DNA of 64,000 bases from contig NZ_CP087134.1 of assembly GCF_020911925.1 (NCBI RefSeq), positions 992,001 through 1,056,000 of the forward strand, given 5' to 3'. The translations under genes were made by a program, and so were the position numbers. The notes beneath the pieces were generated by a model. That model made no database searches and was not told the origin of the DNA. It saw nothing but the letters and a program-made list of their open reading frames with translations. Shown here one piece after another: positions 13,201 to 21,564 of this stretch. The stretch is from Flavobacterium cupriresistens (GTDB taxonomy: Bacteria > Bacteroidota > Bacteroidia > Flavobacteriales > Flavobacteriaceae). How positions within the stretch are numbered: position 1 is the stretch's first letter; the number at the start of each line of letters is the position of its first letter.

Positions 13201-16200
13201 CTACCAAAATCTTCTTTCAATAAATTACTGAAAGTTGGAGCAGATACCAATTTATATTTTACAATAATATCGTAAGTACCAGCCGGAACATCTTTAAAGA
13301 CATTTGGTGGCACATTAGTATTTAAGGTTTTTCCTAAATAATACTCATAGGTATAAGTTGTACTTGGATCGGTTGTTACGGTAACCGTAGTGGTTCCTTT
13401 TCCGTCACAAGTATAGGCTGTTGGTTGTACAGTGAAAACCGGATCAGACGGTTTCGGGTCTAAAACAATACCCGACATTTCATAAATACAATCTGCAGCA
13501 TCCTTAATCAATAAAACATAAGGTGTGGCTCTTGGCTCTACATAAGCCTGATTTGAAGTAATCCATGTACCTCCACCATCAAAACTATAACGGTATAAAT
13601 TTGGCGCAGCGAAAGGAATACCTCCCTGAGCATTTGTAATTCTTACCAATCCTTGGTTTTCATGACCAGTTGGTCCGCAACCTGATAATTCGGCAACTCC
13701 CGCTGATGCAGTCAATTTTGATGCTGGTCCTCCAACGATTACTTCTCTGGCTGGATCAAAACATTCATCTGTACCATAAGTATATTTAACGATTACACTG
13801 TATTTACCCGGATTAAGGTTAGTAGTAGGCGATGTAGTATAAGCACCACCATCTACATTATAAGAAACTGTATAACCAGAATTTGATGGCGTAACCACCA
13901 TTGAAATTTCTCCTCCGTTATCATTATAACATTTACCATTTTTGGTATTGAATGTTACAGTAGGTTTAAGAATATCCGTAACTTTTATTGGTGGTATTGT
14001 AACGCGACATCCCTTATCATCTACTACTACAATATTGTATTCTCCACTAGCTGGTAAAGGTCTTGTTACCGGAATTTTTGGATCTGTAACATAATCTGTA
14101 CTGCCATTTACATAGTATAAATAATAAGGTGGTGGTCCTGGTCTTGGAGTTCCACCGCTTACTGATACTAAAATTTCACCATCAGCACAAGCTGTGAGCG
14201 GTTTGGTAAGATTAGCCGAAGCAGTTAAACGATAATCGAAAACTTCTATTTCGTCGATTTTGTTACAACCATTATGATTTGTTGCGCTTAAAACCTCATA
14301 CTTACCTGGTGCAACACCTGTAAATGTGACATAATTATTATCAATAAGTCCTGAATTCTGAATCTCAACCGCACTTCCCACTGCTCTTAGGATGAATCTA
14401 AATTGACCCGGTACATTGTTAATAACCGCTTTTACTGTCCCTAATTCACCATTACAACGTGGATGTGTTGCTGTAATTTCTGTGCTAAAAATAAGTTCTT
14501 CGACATTCACTTGAACATGAAACGGACAAGATGAAATTTCTCCATTTACAAATACAGTCTGTCTGATCTGAACATCATAAGACCCTTTCGGTACATTATT
14601 AAATACATTCGAAGCTTGGTAGTTTACACCGTCAAGACTATAAGAATATCCGGTATTTGGAAGCGGGTTTGTAACCGTGATCGATCCCTTAGTATCACAA
14701 ATTATATCTTGTTTATCTGCTTTTGGATCAAGTAAATTTTGATACACATTAAAGTAATAAGTAGCGACACAAGTATTACCGTAATTCACTACAAGTCTAA
14801 AGACACCAGGTCTGTCGGCAATATAGTCAGGTCCGGTTTGAACCGTTGTCCAGTTTGTTGCTCCTTCATAAGGACAGGTATCCGGACCCGGAGTTGCCGG
14901 AAGATCTTTAGTTTCTTGCCAAACAATACTTTCTGCTCCAATAATTCCGGTCATTAATGGTCTTTTATCGTTTAAACCACATAAAAAGATCTTAGGAAAA
15001 GGTTTACCGTCTCGCACACAAGTAATCACCTCACCTGTTAGAGGATCTATATTGTCTCCTTTTATTGGATTTTTCTTTGCTCCGGTAAGATAATCAATGA
15101 CGTTAAAAGTTTGTTCTATGTCTTTACAATTTACCGCGCCACTATTTTTTACCTTATAAATTCCGGCTTTGGTTACTGTTACTTGTTGATTGTTACCTCC
15201 AAAAACAACATCGTTTTGATCCCTCCATTCATAAGTGGCATAACCATTAGCCGCTTTTAAAATGGCAGTATCACATATCGATACATCTCTCTTAAATAGA
15301 CAATCATCTATTCCAACTAAGAAATTGGTAGATGTTGGTGATCCTACATTACAGGATGAAATATTAGAAAAACTTCCTTCACCAAATCCTCCTTCCGTAG
15401 TGTTTTTATCACCATAATATTTGGAATTAGCTATATTTTTTATTTCATTAGAACAAGCGTCGATTAATTCATTACAATCTTTTACAACTCTAACTCTAAA
15501 TTTAATTGGATATTCTGCTCCCTTTGCAATAACAAAACTATCCGGTACTGTAAATACAAGAGTTCTTGTAGCTGCTGTATAAGTTGCCTTAATAGCAGAG
15601 TCCATAATTAAGATGTCAGTTGATTCATCAAAAATTATATTATTCGGAAGAACATCGGTAATCGTGAAATTTTTAGCATTGTCATTCCCTTCATTTCTAA
15701 ACTTAATTTCATATCTAAGTTCTTGTCCCAGTTTTACCGGTTGTAATCCAATATTTTTGTCATCCTTATCTAATACATTTTTTTTAAGAACTATTTTAGG
15801 AGCAATAATTTCTACCGCTAACGCGTTAAAAAACATATAATAAGAATCTGATGAAGTACTTATCCTTAACTCAGCTTTCGTTTCCTTATTCTGTATTACA
15901 GTATTACCAGGGTTATCAACTTTTATCACACCCGCATCATAACCCAACGTATTGATACTCGCAGGAATACGACCTGCTAAAATAACATCTCCATCAGTAA
16001 TCGTGCTATTAAAAAAGTTCGGCACCTTTCCAATTATTTTTCTTACTAATGATTTAACAGGTCCGTAAACAGACTTAATTGCTGGTGGTGGGTCTATAGC
16101 ATCTAAACCTTTAATTTCTAAACCATCCCCATCCAACTTTGCATCACCTTCTAGTGCACTAAAAGCCAACTTTACATTTACATCACCGAATGGATTAGTC

Positions 16201-16934
16201 TGAAACCCCGAAATTGGAACAATTAAAGGTGGATCGTTTTTTCTAATAATACTAAAACCATCAAAGCTTGTAACAAATTTACTAGGTAATAAAGGATCTT
16301 CGTAAACCACAAAAATAGACCATCCTGCAGCATTACCTCCAGGAGAAAATTTCCCCTCAGAACAAACCAAATCTGCGACTGTATAAACCCCTTCCTTTGA
16401 TGCCTTTACAAAATCGGTAATATCCTTAAAACAAGCATAAGGCAATGATGCAAAAGGCGAAACTACACCTTCTTTTCCCTCATCATGAAGTACAATTCCT
16501 TCAATATTTTCAAAAACTTTACTGTTTGGTGTTTTTAGTTTTATCTTAGAAATTGTAGTTCTATCAGCATCCTTACTATTGTAGGTTCCCGACCAATATA
16601 AAGCCGCATAAACAATATTATAACAATTTTTGCTCCCTTTAGGAATCACTAATTCAGAGGAACTTGAATTTTTAATAGCGTCTTTATCAACCTTAATATA
16701 CTTCATAGTGAAATTATCATTCACCTCATTTGTTAAATCATAAGCATCGTTAGCACTTTCTCCCTTCTTATCGGTTTCTCTATTTAAGATATTGTTTCCA
16801 ATAACTAAAATATCTCCATTCAAGTTGTTTTTATAACGTGTCGCAAACTCTTTTCTTAACTGAGAATAAGAAGAAAAACTGAGCAATAAGAACACAACTG
16901 CAATTAATGTTTTAAAAATAGTAGGTTTTTTCAT
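7236..16934 (-). CDS. sprB: SprB-like giant gliding adhesin, N-terminal 3,232 residues ending at an in-frame amber codon
   Basis: SprB is the mobile cell-surface adhesin of flavobacterial gliding, exported by T9SS and moved along the cell by the Gld motor. Here a signal peptide (residues about 1-24, ending SSYSQ) is followed by a unique N-terminal region and a DUF11-like domain (about 385-500, KNVLDKDDKNIG...ITDVLPNN). The rest is a long tandem series of SprB repeats with motifs such as VTCNGAADGKIKFTV and IKCKGGATGTITVS. A non-repeat segment at about 1235-1455 (EDFGSG...DLVIDDIWVRQLP) resembles a carbohydrate-binding jelly-roll module. The start is the first Met before the signal peptide, 126 bp after the SprD-like gene. 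The frame ends at TAG immediately after GSGNY, in the middle of a repeat, where a CAG (Gln) codon would restore the reading. F. johnsoniae SprB is about 6,500 residues. The family call is strong; orthology is inferred from context. Confidence 0.85.
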   Translation of the reverse strand: MKKPTIFKTLIAVVFLLLSFSSYSQLRKEFATRYKNNLNGDILVIGNNILNRETDKKGESANDAYDLTNEVNDNFTMKYIKVDKDAIKNSSSSELVIPKGSKNCYNIVYAALYWSGTYNSKDADRTTISKIKLKTPNSKVFENIEGIVLHDEGKEGVVSPFASLPYACFKDITDFVKASKEGVYTVADLVCSEGKFSPGGNAAGWSIFVVYEDPLLPSKFVTSFDGFSIIRKNDPPLIVPISGFQTNPFGDVNVKLAFSALEGDAKLDGDGLEIKGLDAIDPPPAIKSVYGPVKSLVRKIIGKVPNFFNSTITDGDVILAGRIPASINTLGYDAGVIKVDNPGNTVIQNKETKAELRISTSSDSYYMFFNALAVEIIAPKIVLKKNVLDKDDKNIGLQPVKLGQELRYEIKFRNEGNDNAKNFTITDVLPNNIIFDESTDILIMDSAIKATYTAATRTLVFTVPDSFVIAKGAEYPIKFRVRVVKDCNELIDACSNEIKNIANSKYYGDKNTTEGGFGEGSFSNISSCNVGSPTSTNFLVGIDDCLFKRDVSICDTAILKAANGYATYEWRDQNDVVFGGNNQQVTVTKAGIYKVKNSGAVNCKDIEQTFNVIDYLTGAKKNPIKGDNIDPLTGEVITCVRDGKPFPKIFLCGLNDKRPLMTGIIGAESIVWQETKDLPATPGPDTCPYEGATNWTTVQTGPDYIADRPGVFRLVVNYGNTCVATYYFNVYQNLLDPKADKQDIICDTKGSITVTNPLPNTGYSYSLDGVNYQASNVFNNVPKGSYDVQIRQTVFVNGEISSCPFHVQVNVEELIFSTEITATHPRCNGELGTVKAVINNVPGQFRFILRAVGSAVEIQNSGLIDNNYVTFTGVAPGKYEVLSATNHNGCNKIDEIEVFDYRLTASANLTKPLTACADGEILVSVSGGTPRPGPPPYYLYYVNGSTDYVTDPKIPVTRPLPASGEYNIVVVDDKGCRVTIPPIKVTDILKPTVTFNTKNGKCYNDNGGEISMVVTPSNSGYTVSYNVDGGAYTTSPTTNLNPGKYSVIVKYTYGTDECFDPAREVIVGGPASKLTASAGVAELSGCGPTGHENQGLVRITNAQGGIPFAAPNLYRYSFDGGGTWITSNQAYVEPRATPYVLLIKDAADCIYEMSGIVLDPKPSDPVFTVQPTAYTCDGKGTTTVTVTTDPSTTYTYEYYLGKTLNTNVPPNVFKDVPAGTYDIIVKYKLVSAPTFSNLLKEDFGSGAPTTSPGIASAYCFNDQRVLKPYQCPNPTRSVEDNQYSVASFFWRNDDLLSNNTGAWFHFKDHTTNPNNLNNTGDPNGRFLLVNIGSAAGKYGVLYSKPIVDVIPNQDIIVDFYVGNLLNPGVGDASKAPYIKVELVNSSGQVVATDNTGAIAPGAYDVNRRKWVPISIKMNPGNNTNLTFVVRSGSEVYDGNDLVIDDIWVRQLPKSCLSEQNLKLIIQDKKAFTATVKGIKNIKCNGDKDGGFSIVAENFDTAKGYFYSIDGGATWAKSTTAQVDISGKAAGDYDVRVRYDNPAAPSGILCSVTILTKITTPTSFVLTAKASIANCKTNATVTVTAAGGVEPYVLTLKDKNSPFTKTFPADGILTNIPPGTYTVTGTDGNLCPGTTGSDLIIDKPVKPTAEVVANTGLCFDNNKAEITVTIKGGIGPYTYQVKVNGGTYSDPSPSFAGPSFKYTATATGTYDFLITDDNNCEALAVSQKIDAKITAKTEIKNTLSCDPVAPNATIEVTIEGGTAPYKYVVKRGATTLFTSSAITGPTFTYSADTAGTYTFDIEDANKCTFSIDRKVDGKVAVTGKEEVENVTCFGANDGKVKLIGLTGVAPFTFQFDGKGLFISKDTYGPLVGSVAGTEYTYIVKDAKGCQIQNKFKVFQPEDLTGTASITTPYTCDNPATITVASASLFGGNGSYKFTLYKDGVAVAGPQSTYVFSGLTAAGVYTVTITDAKSCPKTIPAGTIVALNPPKGMTLTPTAITCPTNKANVTISNVVNAAGIAVPTTGLKYRMLLPTVGAYQPSNVFAGLDAGITYKFEVADANNCKFEKEISIASLPTISVTVKSQINVMCLGDSKGSAIFTVSGMGNSVAYSYTVDSGAVQTGTSPAAGTSFEISVPNLNAGTHSITVTNTATTCFATQTVNILAPTAALALNLPTLTHVTCKEKGTAIINTVGGWLPYTYVVTPTAPAGTAITQTVKTFSNLTAGTYSVVVTDLNGCSKTQDFTINDKVAIDVKIDVTSDFCAKGAGATIKVSPNTAPNYVYKLDNGTTQNHGTFTNVTPGDHKITVTDIATGCDKTLTVPTIALPITASIKIDKDLDCSLGSPDAVISVYNIAGGYPNYKYRVNTTGKFTSEPFTTLSTGQTSFTHPVSSAATYYFEISDTKTCSTTVDQKINTLVKSVVTAATPTAIKCKGGATGTITVSTNPVAGSYTYVLTPVAPTTGSVVSQTTSNVFTNVKAGTYSVTVIDAKSCPSLPVSVTVTEPAIALSATASATKLKCGPANAPQAAKITVTASNGTPFAGGTYKYDFGAGYVDSNEFTTNTPGVVNIMVKDANGCTFPTSATILALKPPTGLAFDQELVITCDPAKLNTDLKVTITNGISPFKYEITSTTAAIAPARPVETGIVAQSHTFTDLAPGKYYFTITDANGCTVSDNYEISNVALISVNGGVDTNVTCNGAADGKIKFTVGGNIAGGYTYTLTGSVSGPITGGVKTGDTVLYSGLKGNETYTFSVINSATTCRDSDSVVLSQPAAIINLKATASKVFCSPTVESRIEVTASGGVAPLQFAVVKLGVTPVAADYNTSGIFTKNTTVDGLAYVAYVKDKNGNCSQNIPVNVVRDAAPTVDPIGTTCYEGGTLNITMSGTVFTGSGILYGVDGNYSSNPIKNIPGPGSYNLTIKDDNGCISSVFVLNISNQLKLTVTPIKDVTCSAVPPFTTTDAQVTLSAVGGGATYAYEVRKAPSMTYSPVVGTVFETSSPGDYYFRVISGGCDAVSPVAVTVTTPVPPVITAVATGTKCTSSKEGTIQISVTSGGVLPFTYTIDNWVTSNTTGYFTDLAGAVGTGLGYTYQVRDAKGCVVSGAAQVFVVAPDPIDFIADDQPIKCNPSGGGSSLGSIEVKNVTGGTGQYTYFIRNNFGYQDSYTTTAREDHKFDIINFGIYTVEVQDANGCPQRKVVVMASPPSDLDINITSTTSTCASGGTAIVQVVASVGSGNY

Positions 16935-17060
16935 AGTCCTTTTTATTTACTTAAACTTTATTCTCTAAGGGGCATTAGTGAATAAAAACAATTAGTATTT
17001 TAAATTTTTATTATTTAGACTCTTCCCAAAAATTAAGAAGGGCACAACTTTTTATTGATA

Positions 17061-20000
17061 TTAATTTTCCACTTTAGCGATAACCATTTTCCCATTGTAT
17101 GGTTTGCTGCCTTTAGCTTCCAGTGCTTTTTGAGCATCTGATAATCCTTCGAATTTATCGTAATAAATGTAATATTTACTTGTTGTCACATTATAAAAGA
17201 AATTCACATTTGAAACTCCTGAAGCTACTGCTTTGGCAAGGAATTCATCTCTCTTCTCCACACTGCTGTGTACAGCAACAATTAAATAATACCCATTGTC
17301 AGAATTTTTAATATTCTTAATAATCTGCATGTTTGACTGATCTTCTCCAAAATCAAAATCACTTGCTGTTAGTGGTGTATTACTTAGTTTTGTTGTTTCT
17401 TTTATACGTTTAAGAGCAGCCAAATCCTGTTCATATCTTCCTTGATCATTTTCGTATGCAGCTCGTTTAATTCTACGTTTTTTCTCAATTTCAGTTTCTG
17501 CCTTAATACGTTCTAAATTGGCAAGTAAAGCTGCACTGTCTTGTTCCATTTTAAGCTGTGCGGCTTTCAACTGATTTATTTTCTCCAAATAAGCTTTGTT
17601 CAAAGCATCATTTTTATTTGGTACTTTTTTAAGTCTTTCGTTGTATAAATTCGTCAGTTTAGCAATCTCATCTTTTTGTATTCTGTTGGCATCTGCCAAT
17701 TGTGATTTTAAAGCTTCTAACTGACTGTTTTCAGCAGCAACACTTTTGAACGGTTTAGGCTCTTTGTAGATCCCTTTATCGCTTAAGTCATTCTCTTCTC
17801 TTAAGTCGTCCAAATCTTTTTGTTTGTTGGCTACCGTTGCATTAAACTGTTCCAATAAATCACTTTGTGTTTTTCCTGAAGCATCTAAAGACTGCGTTAA
17901 ATTGTCAATCGCTCTTGCTGTATCATCTTTCGGTGCTGAAGCCGCTTTTGCTGCTGCTACTGCTGCTGCATCTGCCGCTAGTTTTGCTTGTAGCGCTACC
18001 GCATCAGCTTTGGCTTTTGCATCTGCTAATAATTTTGCTTCACGTGCTTCTTCAGCCAGTTTTAATTGTCTTGTTTCTTCTTCAGCTTGTAATTTTTCAT
18101 TTGCTTCTGCATCCGCTTTAGCTCTGGCATCTGCTAATAACTTAGCTTGCGCTGCTTCCATATCTGCTTTAGCTTTAGCATCTGCTGCTAGTTTTGCCTG
18201 AAGTGCTTCTGCATCGGCTTTAGATTTGGCATCAGCTTCTAATTTCGCTTGTAATGCTTCTGCATCCGCTTTCGCTTTTGCGTCGGCTGCTAATTTCGCC
18301 TGAAGTGCTTCTGCATCAGCTTTCGCTTTAACATCGGCTGCTAATTTTGCTTGTAATGCTTCTGCATCGGCTTTCGCTTTGGCGTCGGCTGCTAATTTCG
18401 CTTGTAATGCTTCCGCATCGGCTTTCGCTTTAACATCGGCTGCTAATTTAGCCTGAAGTGCTTCTGCATCGGCTTTCGCTTTGGCGTCGGCTGCTAATTT
18501 CGCTTGTAATGCTTCCGCATCAGCTTTCGCTTTTGCGTCTGCTGCTAATTTCGCCTGAAGTGCTTCTGCATCGGCTTTCGCTTTTGCGTCTGCTGCTAAC
18601 TTAGCTTGTAATGCTTCTGCATCGGCTTTCGCTTTGGCGTCTGCAGCTAATTTCGCTTGTAACGCTTCTGCATCGGCTTTCGCTTTGGCGTCTGCTGCTA
18701 ACTTAGCTTGTAATGCTTCTGCATCCGCTTTGGCTTTGGCATCTGCTGCTAATTTTGCCTGGCGCTCTTCTTCTTCTAATTGTAATTTTTTAGCTTCTGC
18801 ATCAGCTTGTGCTTTGGCAGTAGCTTCTGCATCCGCCTTAACTTTAGCATCTGCCAATAACTTAGCTTGTAATGCTTCCATATCCGCTTTCGCTTTGGCG
18901 TCAGCTGCTAGTTTTGCTTGTAGTGCTTCTGCATCGGCTTTCGCTTTGGCATCAGCTGCTAATTTCTCTTGCAATGCTTCTGCGTCGGCTTTCGCTTTTG
19001 CATCGGCTGCTAGTTTTGCTTGTAATGCTTCTGCATCGGCTTTTGCTTTTGCGTCTGCTGCTAACTTTGCTTGTAACGCTTCTACATCGGCTTTTGCTTT
19101 TGCGTCTGCTGCTAACTTAGCTTGTAATGCTTCTGCATCGGCTTTTGCTTTAGCATCGGCTGCTAGTTTTGCTTGTAACGCTTCTGCATCCGCTTTGGCT
19201 TTTGCGTCAGCTGCTAATTTTGCTTGTAATGCTTCTGCGTCGGCTTTCGCTTTAACATCGGCTGCTAGTTTAGCTTGTAACGCTTCTGCATCCGCTTTGG
19301 CTTTTGCATCGGCTGCTAGTTTAGCTTGTAATGCTTCTGCATCAGCTTTTGCTTTTGCATCGGCTGCTAGTTTAGCTTGTAATGCCTCTGCATCCGCTTT
19401 AACTTTTGCGTCAGCTGCTAATTTTGCTTGTAATGCTTCTGCGTCGGCTTTCGCTTTTGCATCAGCTGCTAATTTTATTTTCAATGCCTCTGCATCGGCT
19501 TTCGCTTTGGCGTCGGCTTCTAACTTAGCTTGTAATGCTTCTGCATCCGCTTTCACTTTAGCGTCTGCCGCTAATTTTGCTTGTAACGCTTCTGCGTCGG
19601 CTTTGGCCTTAGCATCTGCTGCTAATTTTATTTTCAATGCTTCAGCATCGGCTTTGGCTTTGGCGTCGGCTGCAAGTCTTGCTTGTAGTGCTTCTGCATC
19701 GGCTTTAACTTTTGCGTCAGCCGCTAATTTTTCTTTTAAGGCCGCTTCTTCGGCTGCTTTAGCTTTGGCATCAGCTGCCAATTTTGCTTTGTTTGCAGCA
19801 TCAATGCTAGCCTTTGTTTTTGCAGCTGCTGCAGCTTTTGCTTTTGCATCTGCAGCAATTCTTGCCTGAAGTGCATCAGAATCAGCTTTGGCCTTAGCAT
19901 CGGCAGCTAAGATGGACTGTAAATCCGCTTCTTCCGCTTTTGCTTTTGCATCAGTTTTACGTTTCGCTTCAGCTGCGTCAGCTTTGGCTTTAGTATCTGC

Positions 20001-21563
20001 TGCTAATTTTATTCTTAAAGCTTCAGCATCTGCTTTCGCTTTAGTATCTGCTGCTAATCTTGCTTTTGCAGCGGCTTCCGCGTCTGCTTTAGATTTATCA
20101 GCCGCTAATTGTGCTTGTGTTTTTTGAGGTGTTACCGGTGTTGCTGTTTTAGCTTTAGCCGCTCCTTCTGCGTCAGCTTTTGCTTTTGCAGCTGCTAATC
20201 TTGCTTTCGCAACAGCCTCAGCATCTGCTCTCGATTTATCAGCCGCTAATTGTGCTGCTGTTCTTTGAGGTGCTGCTGGTTTAGCTACAGTTCTGGTTCC
20301 GGCAGTTTTTGCTCTTGCTTCAGCTACAGCATCGGCTTTGGCTTTTGCATCGGCTGCTAATCTTATTCTTAAAGCTTCAGCATCGGCTTTCGCTTTAGTA
20401 TCTGCTGCTAGTCTTATTTTTGCAGCAGCTTCTGCATCTGCACGAACTTTTTCGGCTGCCGCAAGTCTTGCTTGCTGCGCTTCTGCATCTGTTTTAGCCT
20501 TCGTATCTGCTGCTAACTTCGCTTTTTCTGCACCACTCACTCTTGTTACCGGAGTTGTAGAAGCAGTAGTCTTTTTAGACGGTACCGGCTTTGATTGTGC
20601 AGGATCTATAAGAGAACCTTCTTCATCATCACCATAATAATAATTTCTGTTTTTAAATTTATAAGCAATAGCAAATTCATGAGAACCTCCTAAATTAGAC
20701 AGATTACCCAATCCTCTTTCATAGTTATATTCAATAGCAATGCTTGGTGAAATATTAACACCAAGACCCGCTGAAACGCCGTATAATGAATTATATCCTG
20801 CTTGTGCCCAAACTCCTTTTGGAATCGCCACCATAGCAAGTCCAGAAATGATAGTTTTATCTTGCTTGATTTCTGTTTTTAAGATTCCCGAAAATTTACT
20901 TCTGTCAAAAAAACCATAAGCATCAATATAACCGGTATACATAGCATGTAACTGAATGGCTCTTTCCGGATCTTCTTTAACTACTCCTGAACCAAAATTG
21001 TACAGCACTAAATTATTCACAGACAATCCAAAATCAAGGAATGCAGTACCATAATTAATCCCGGGATTGATCGTTAACATCGTATTTGAAGGATAATCTG
21101 CGTTTAAAACGTCCTGATCATCAGATACAATCTTTCCTTTATTCAAACTGCTTTGATAAATGCCCGCGTTTAAACCAAAAGTTAAATTGCTGTCTTCCTC
21201 CAAAACGATATTGTGAGCAAAGTTTCCAACTCCGCCAAACACTGTCATTAGACCATAGTTTTGTTGAAAAAGACTAAAAGCAAAAGCTTCATTTTCTCTA
21301 AAACGTCCCGAATAACCGAAAACATAGGTATTTGGGGCGTTCTCAAACTGAGTCCATTGTCTTTTGTTGTAAAAACTTATATAGGCATTTTGCTCTCTAA
21401 CAAAGCTAAATGCAGGGTTGATTAGGTATCTATTAAACTTTAAAGAATTTCTGATAGGTAACGAAAACGAAACAACTCCATTCTCAGGGACAGCTGTGTC
21501 CTGCGAATAGAGTACATTTGAAAAACCGTAAAATAAAGTTATGAATAGGTAAATTTTCTTCAT
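17061..21563 (-). CDS. sprD: SprD-like protein: PorP/SprF outer-membrane domain, long Ala-rich coiled-coil repeat, SPOR-like C-terminus
   Basis: The 1,500-residue product begins with a signal peptide (cleavage near LYSQ) and a PorP/SprF-type domain (about 20-310: NPAFSFVREQNAYISFYNKRQW, then beta strands up to EFAIAYKFKNRNYYYGD). PorP/SprF proteins are outer-membrane beta-barrels that help T9SS substrates reach and stay on the surface. Residues about 345-1210 are an almost unbroken helix of a 17-residue repeat (consensus ADAEALQAKLAADAKAK, 51 bp in DNA, more than 30 regular copies). A charged coiled coil follows (about 1250-1390), and the last 75 residues resemble a SPOR fold (YYLIVAVHSSVEKRDEF...). 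The start is 1 bp after the stop of the SprC-like gene, which implies translational coupling. The sprD symbol rests on position between sprC-like and sprB-like genes and on architecture. The exact repeat number may be unreliable in an assembly. Confidence 0.75.
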   Translation of the reverse strand: MKKIYLFITLFYGFSNVLYSQDTAVPENGVVSFSLPIRNSLKFNRYLINPAFSFVREQNAYISFYNKRQWTQFENAPNTYVFGYSGRFRENEAFAFSLFQQNYGLMTVFGGVGNFAHNIVLEEDSNLTFGLNAGIYQSSLNKGKIVSDDQDVLNADYPSNTMLTINPGINYGTAFLDFGLSVNNLVLYNFGSGVVKEDPERAIQLHAMYTGYIDAYGFFDRSKFSGILKTEIKQDKTIISGLAMVAIPKGVWAQAGYNSLYGVSAGLGVNISPSIAIEYNYERGLGNLSNLGGSHEFAIAYKFKNRNYYYGDDEEGSLIDPAQSKPVPSKKTTASTTPVTRVSGAEKAKLAADTKAKTDAEAQQARLAAAEKVRADAEAAAKIRLAADTKAKADAEALRIRLAADAKAKADAVAEARAKTAGTRTVAKPAAPQRTAAQLAADKSRADAEAVAKARLAAAKAKADAEGAAKAKTATPVTPQKTQAQLAADKSKADAEAAAKARLAADTKAKADAEALRIKLAADTKAKADAAEAKRKTDAKAKAEEADLQSILAADAKAKADSDALQARIAADAKAKAAAAAKTKASIDAANKAKLAADAKAKAAEEAALKEKLAADAKVKADAEALQARLAADAKAKADAEALKIKLAADAKAKADAEALQAKLAADAKVKADAEALQAKLEADAKAKADAEALKIKLAADAKAKADAEALQAKLAADAKVKADAEALQAKLAADAKAKADAEALQAKLAADAKAKADAEALQAKLAADVKAKADAEALQAKLAADAKAKADAEALQAKLAADAKAKADAEALQAKLAADAKAKADVEALQAKLAADAKAKADAEALQAKLAADAKAKADAEALQEKLAADAKAKADAEALQAKLAADAKAKADMEALQAKLLADAKVKADAEATAKAQADAEAKKLQLEEEERQAKLAADAKAKADAEALQAKLAADAKAKADAEALQAKLAADAKAKADAEALQAKLAADAKAKADAEALQAKLAADAKAKADAEALQAKLAADAKAKADAEALQAKLAADVKAKADAEALQAKLAADAKAKADAEALQAKLAADVKAKADAEALQAKLAADAKAKADAEALQAKLEADAKSKADAEALQAKLAADAKAKADMEAAQAKLLADARAKADAEANEKLQAEEETRQLKLAEEAREAKLLADAKAKADAVALQAKLAADAAAVAAAKAASAPKDDTARAIDNLTQSLDASGKTQSDLLEQFNATVANKQKDLDDLREENDLSDKGIYKEPKPFKSVAAENSQLEALKSQLADANRIQKDEIAKLTNLYNERLKKVPNKNDALNKAYLEKINQLKAAQLKMEQDSAALLANLERIKAETEIEKKRRIKRAAYENDQGRYEQDLAALKRIKETTKLSNTPLTASDFDFGEDQSNMQIIKNIKNSDNGYYLIVAVHSSVEKRDEFLAKAVASGVSNVNFFYNVTTSKYYIYYDKFEGLSDAQKALEAKGSKPYNGKMVIAKVEN

Positions 21564-21564
21564 A

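Noticed and set aside
18634..19869. 411-codon plus-strand ORF and other long ORFs antisense to the SprD-like repeat
   Set aside because: They mirror the 51-bp repeat of the minus-strand gene (ASAFALASAANFACN...), a regular by-product of its codon pattern, with no start context.
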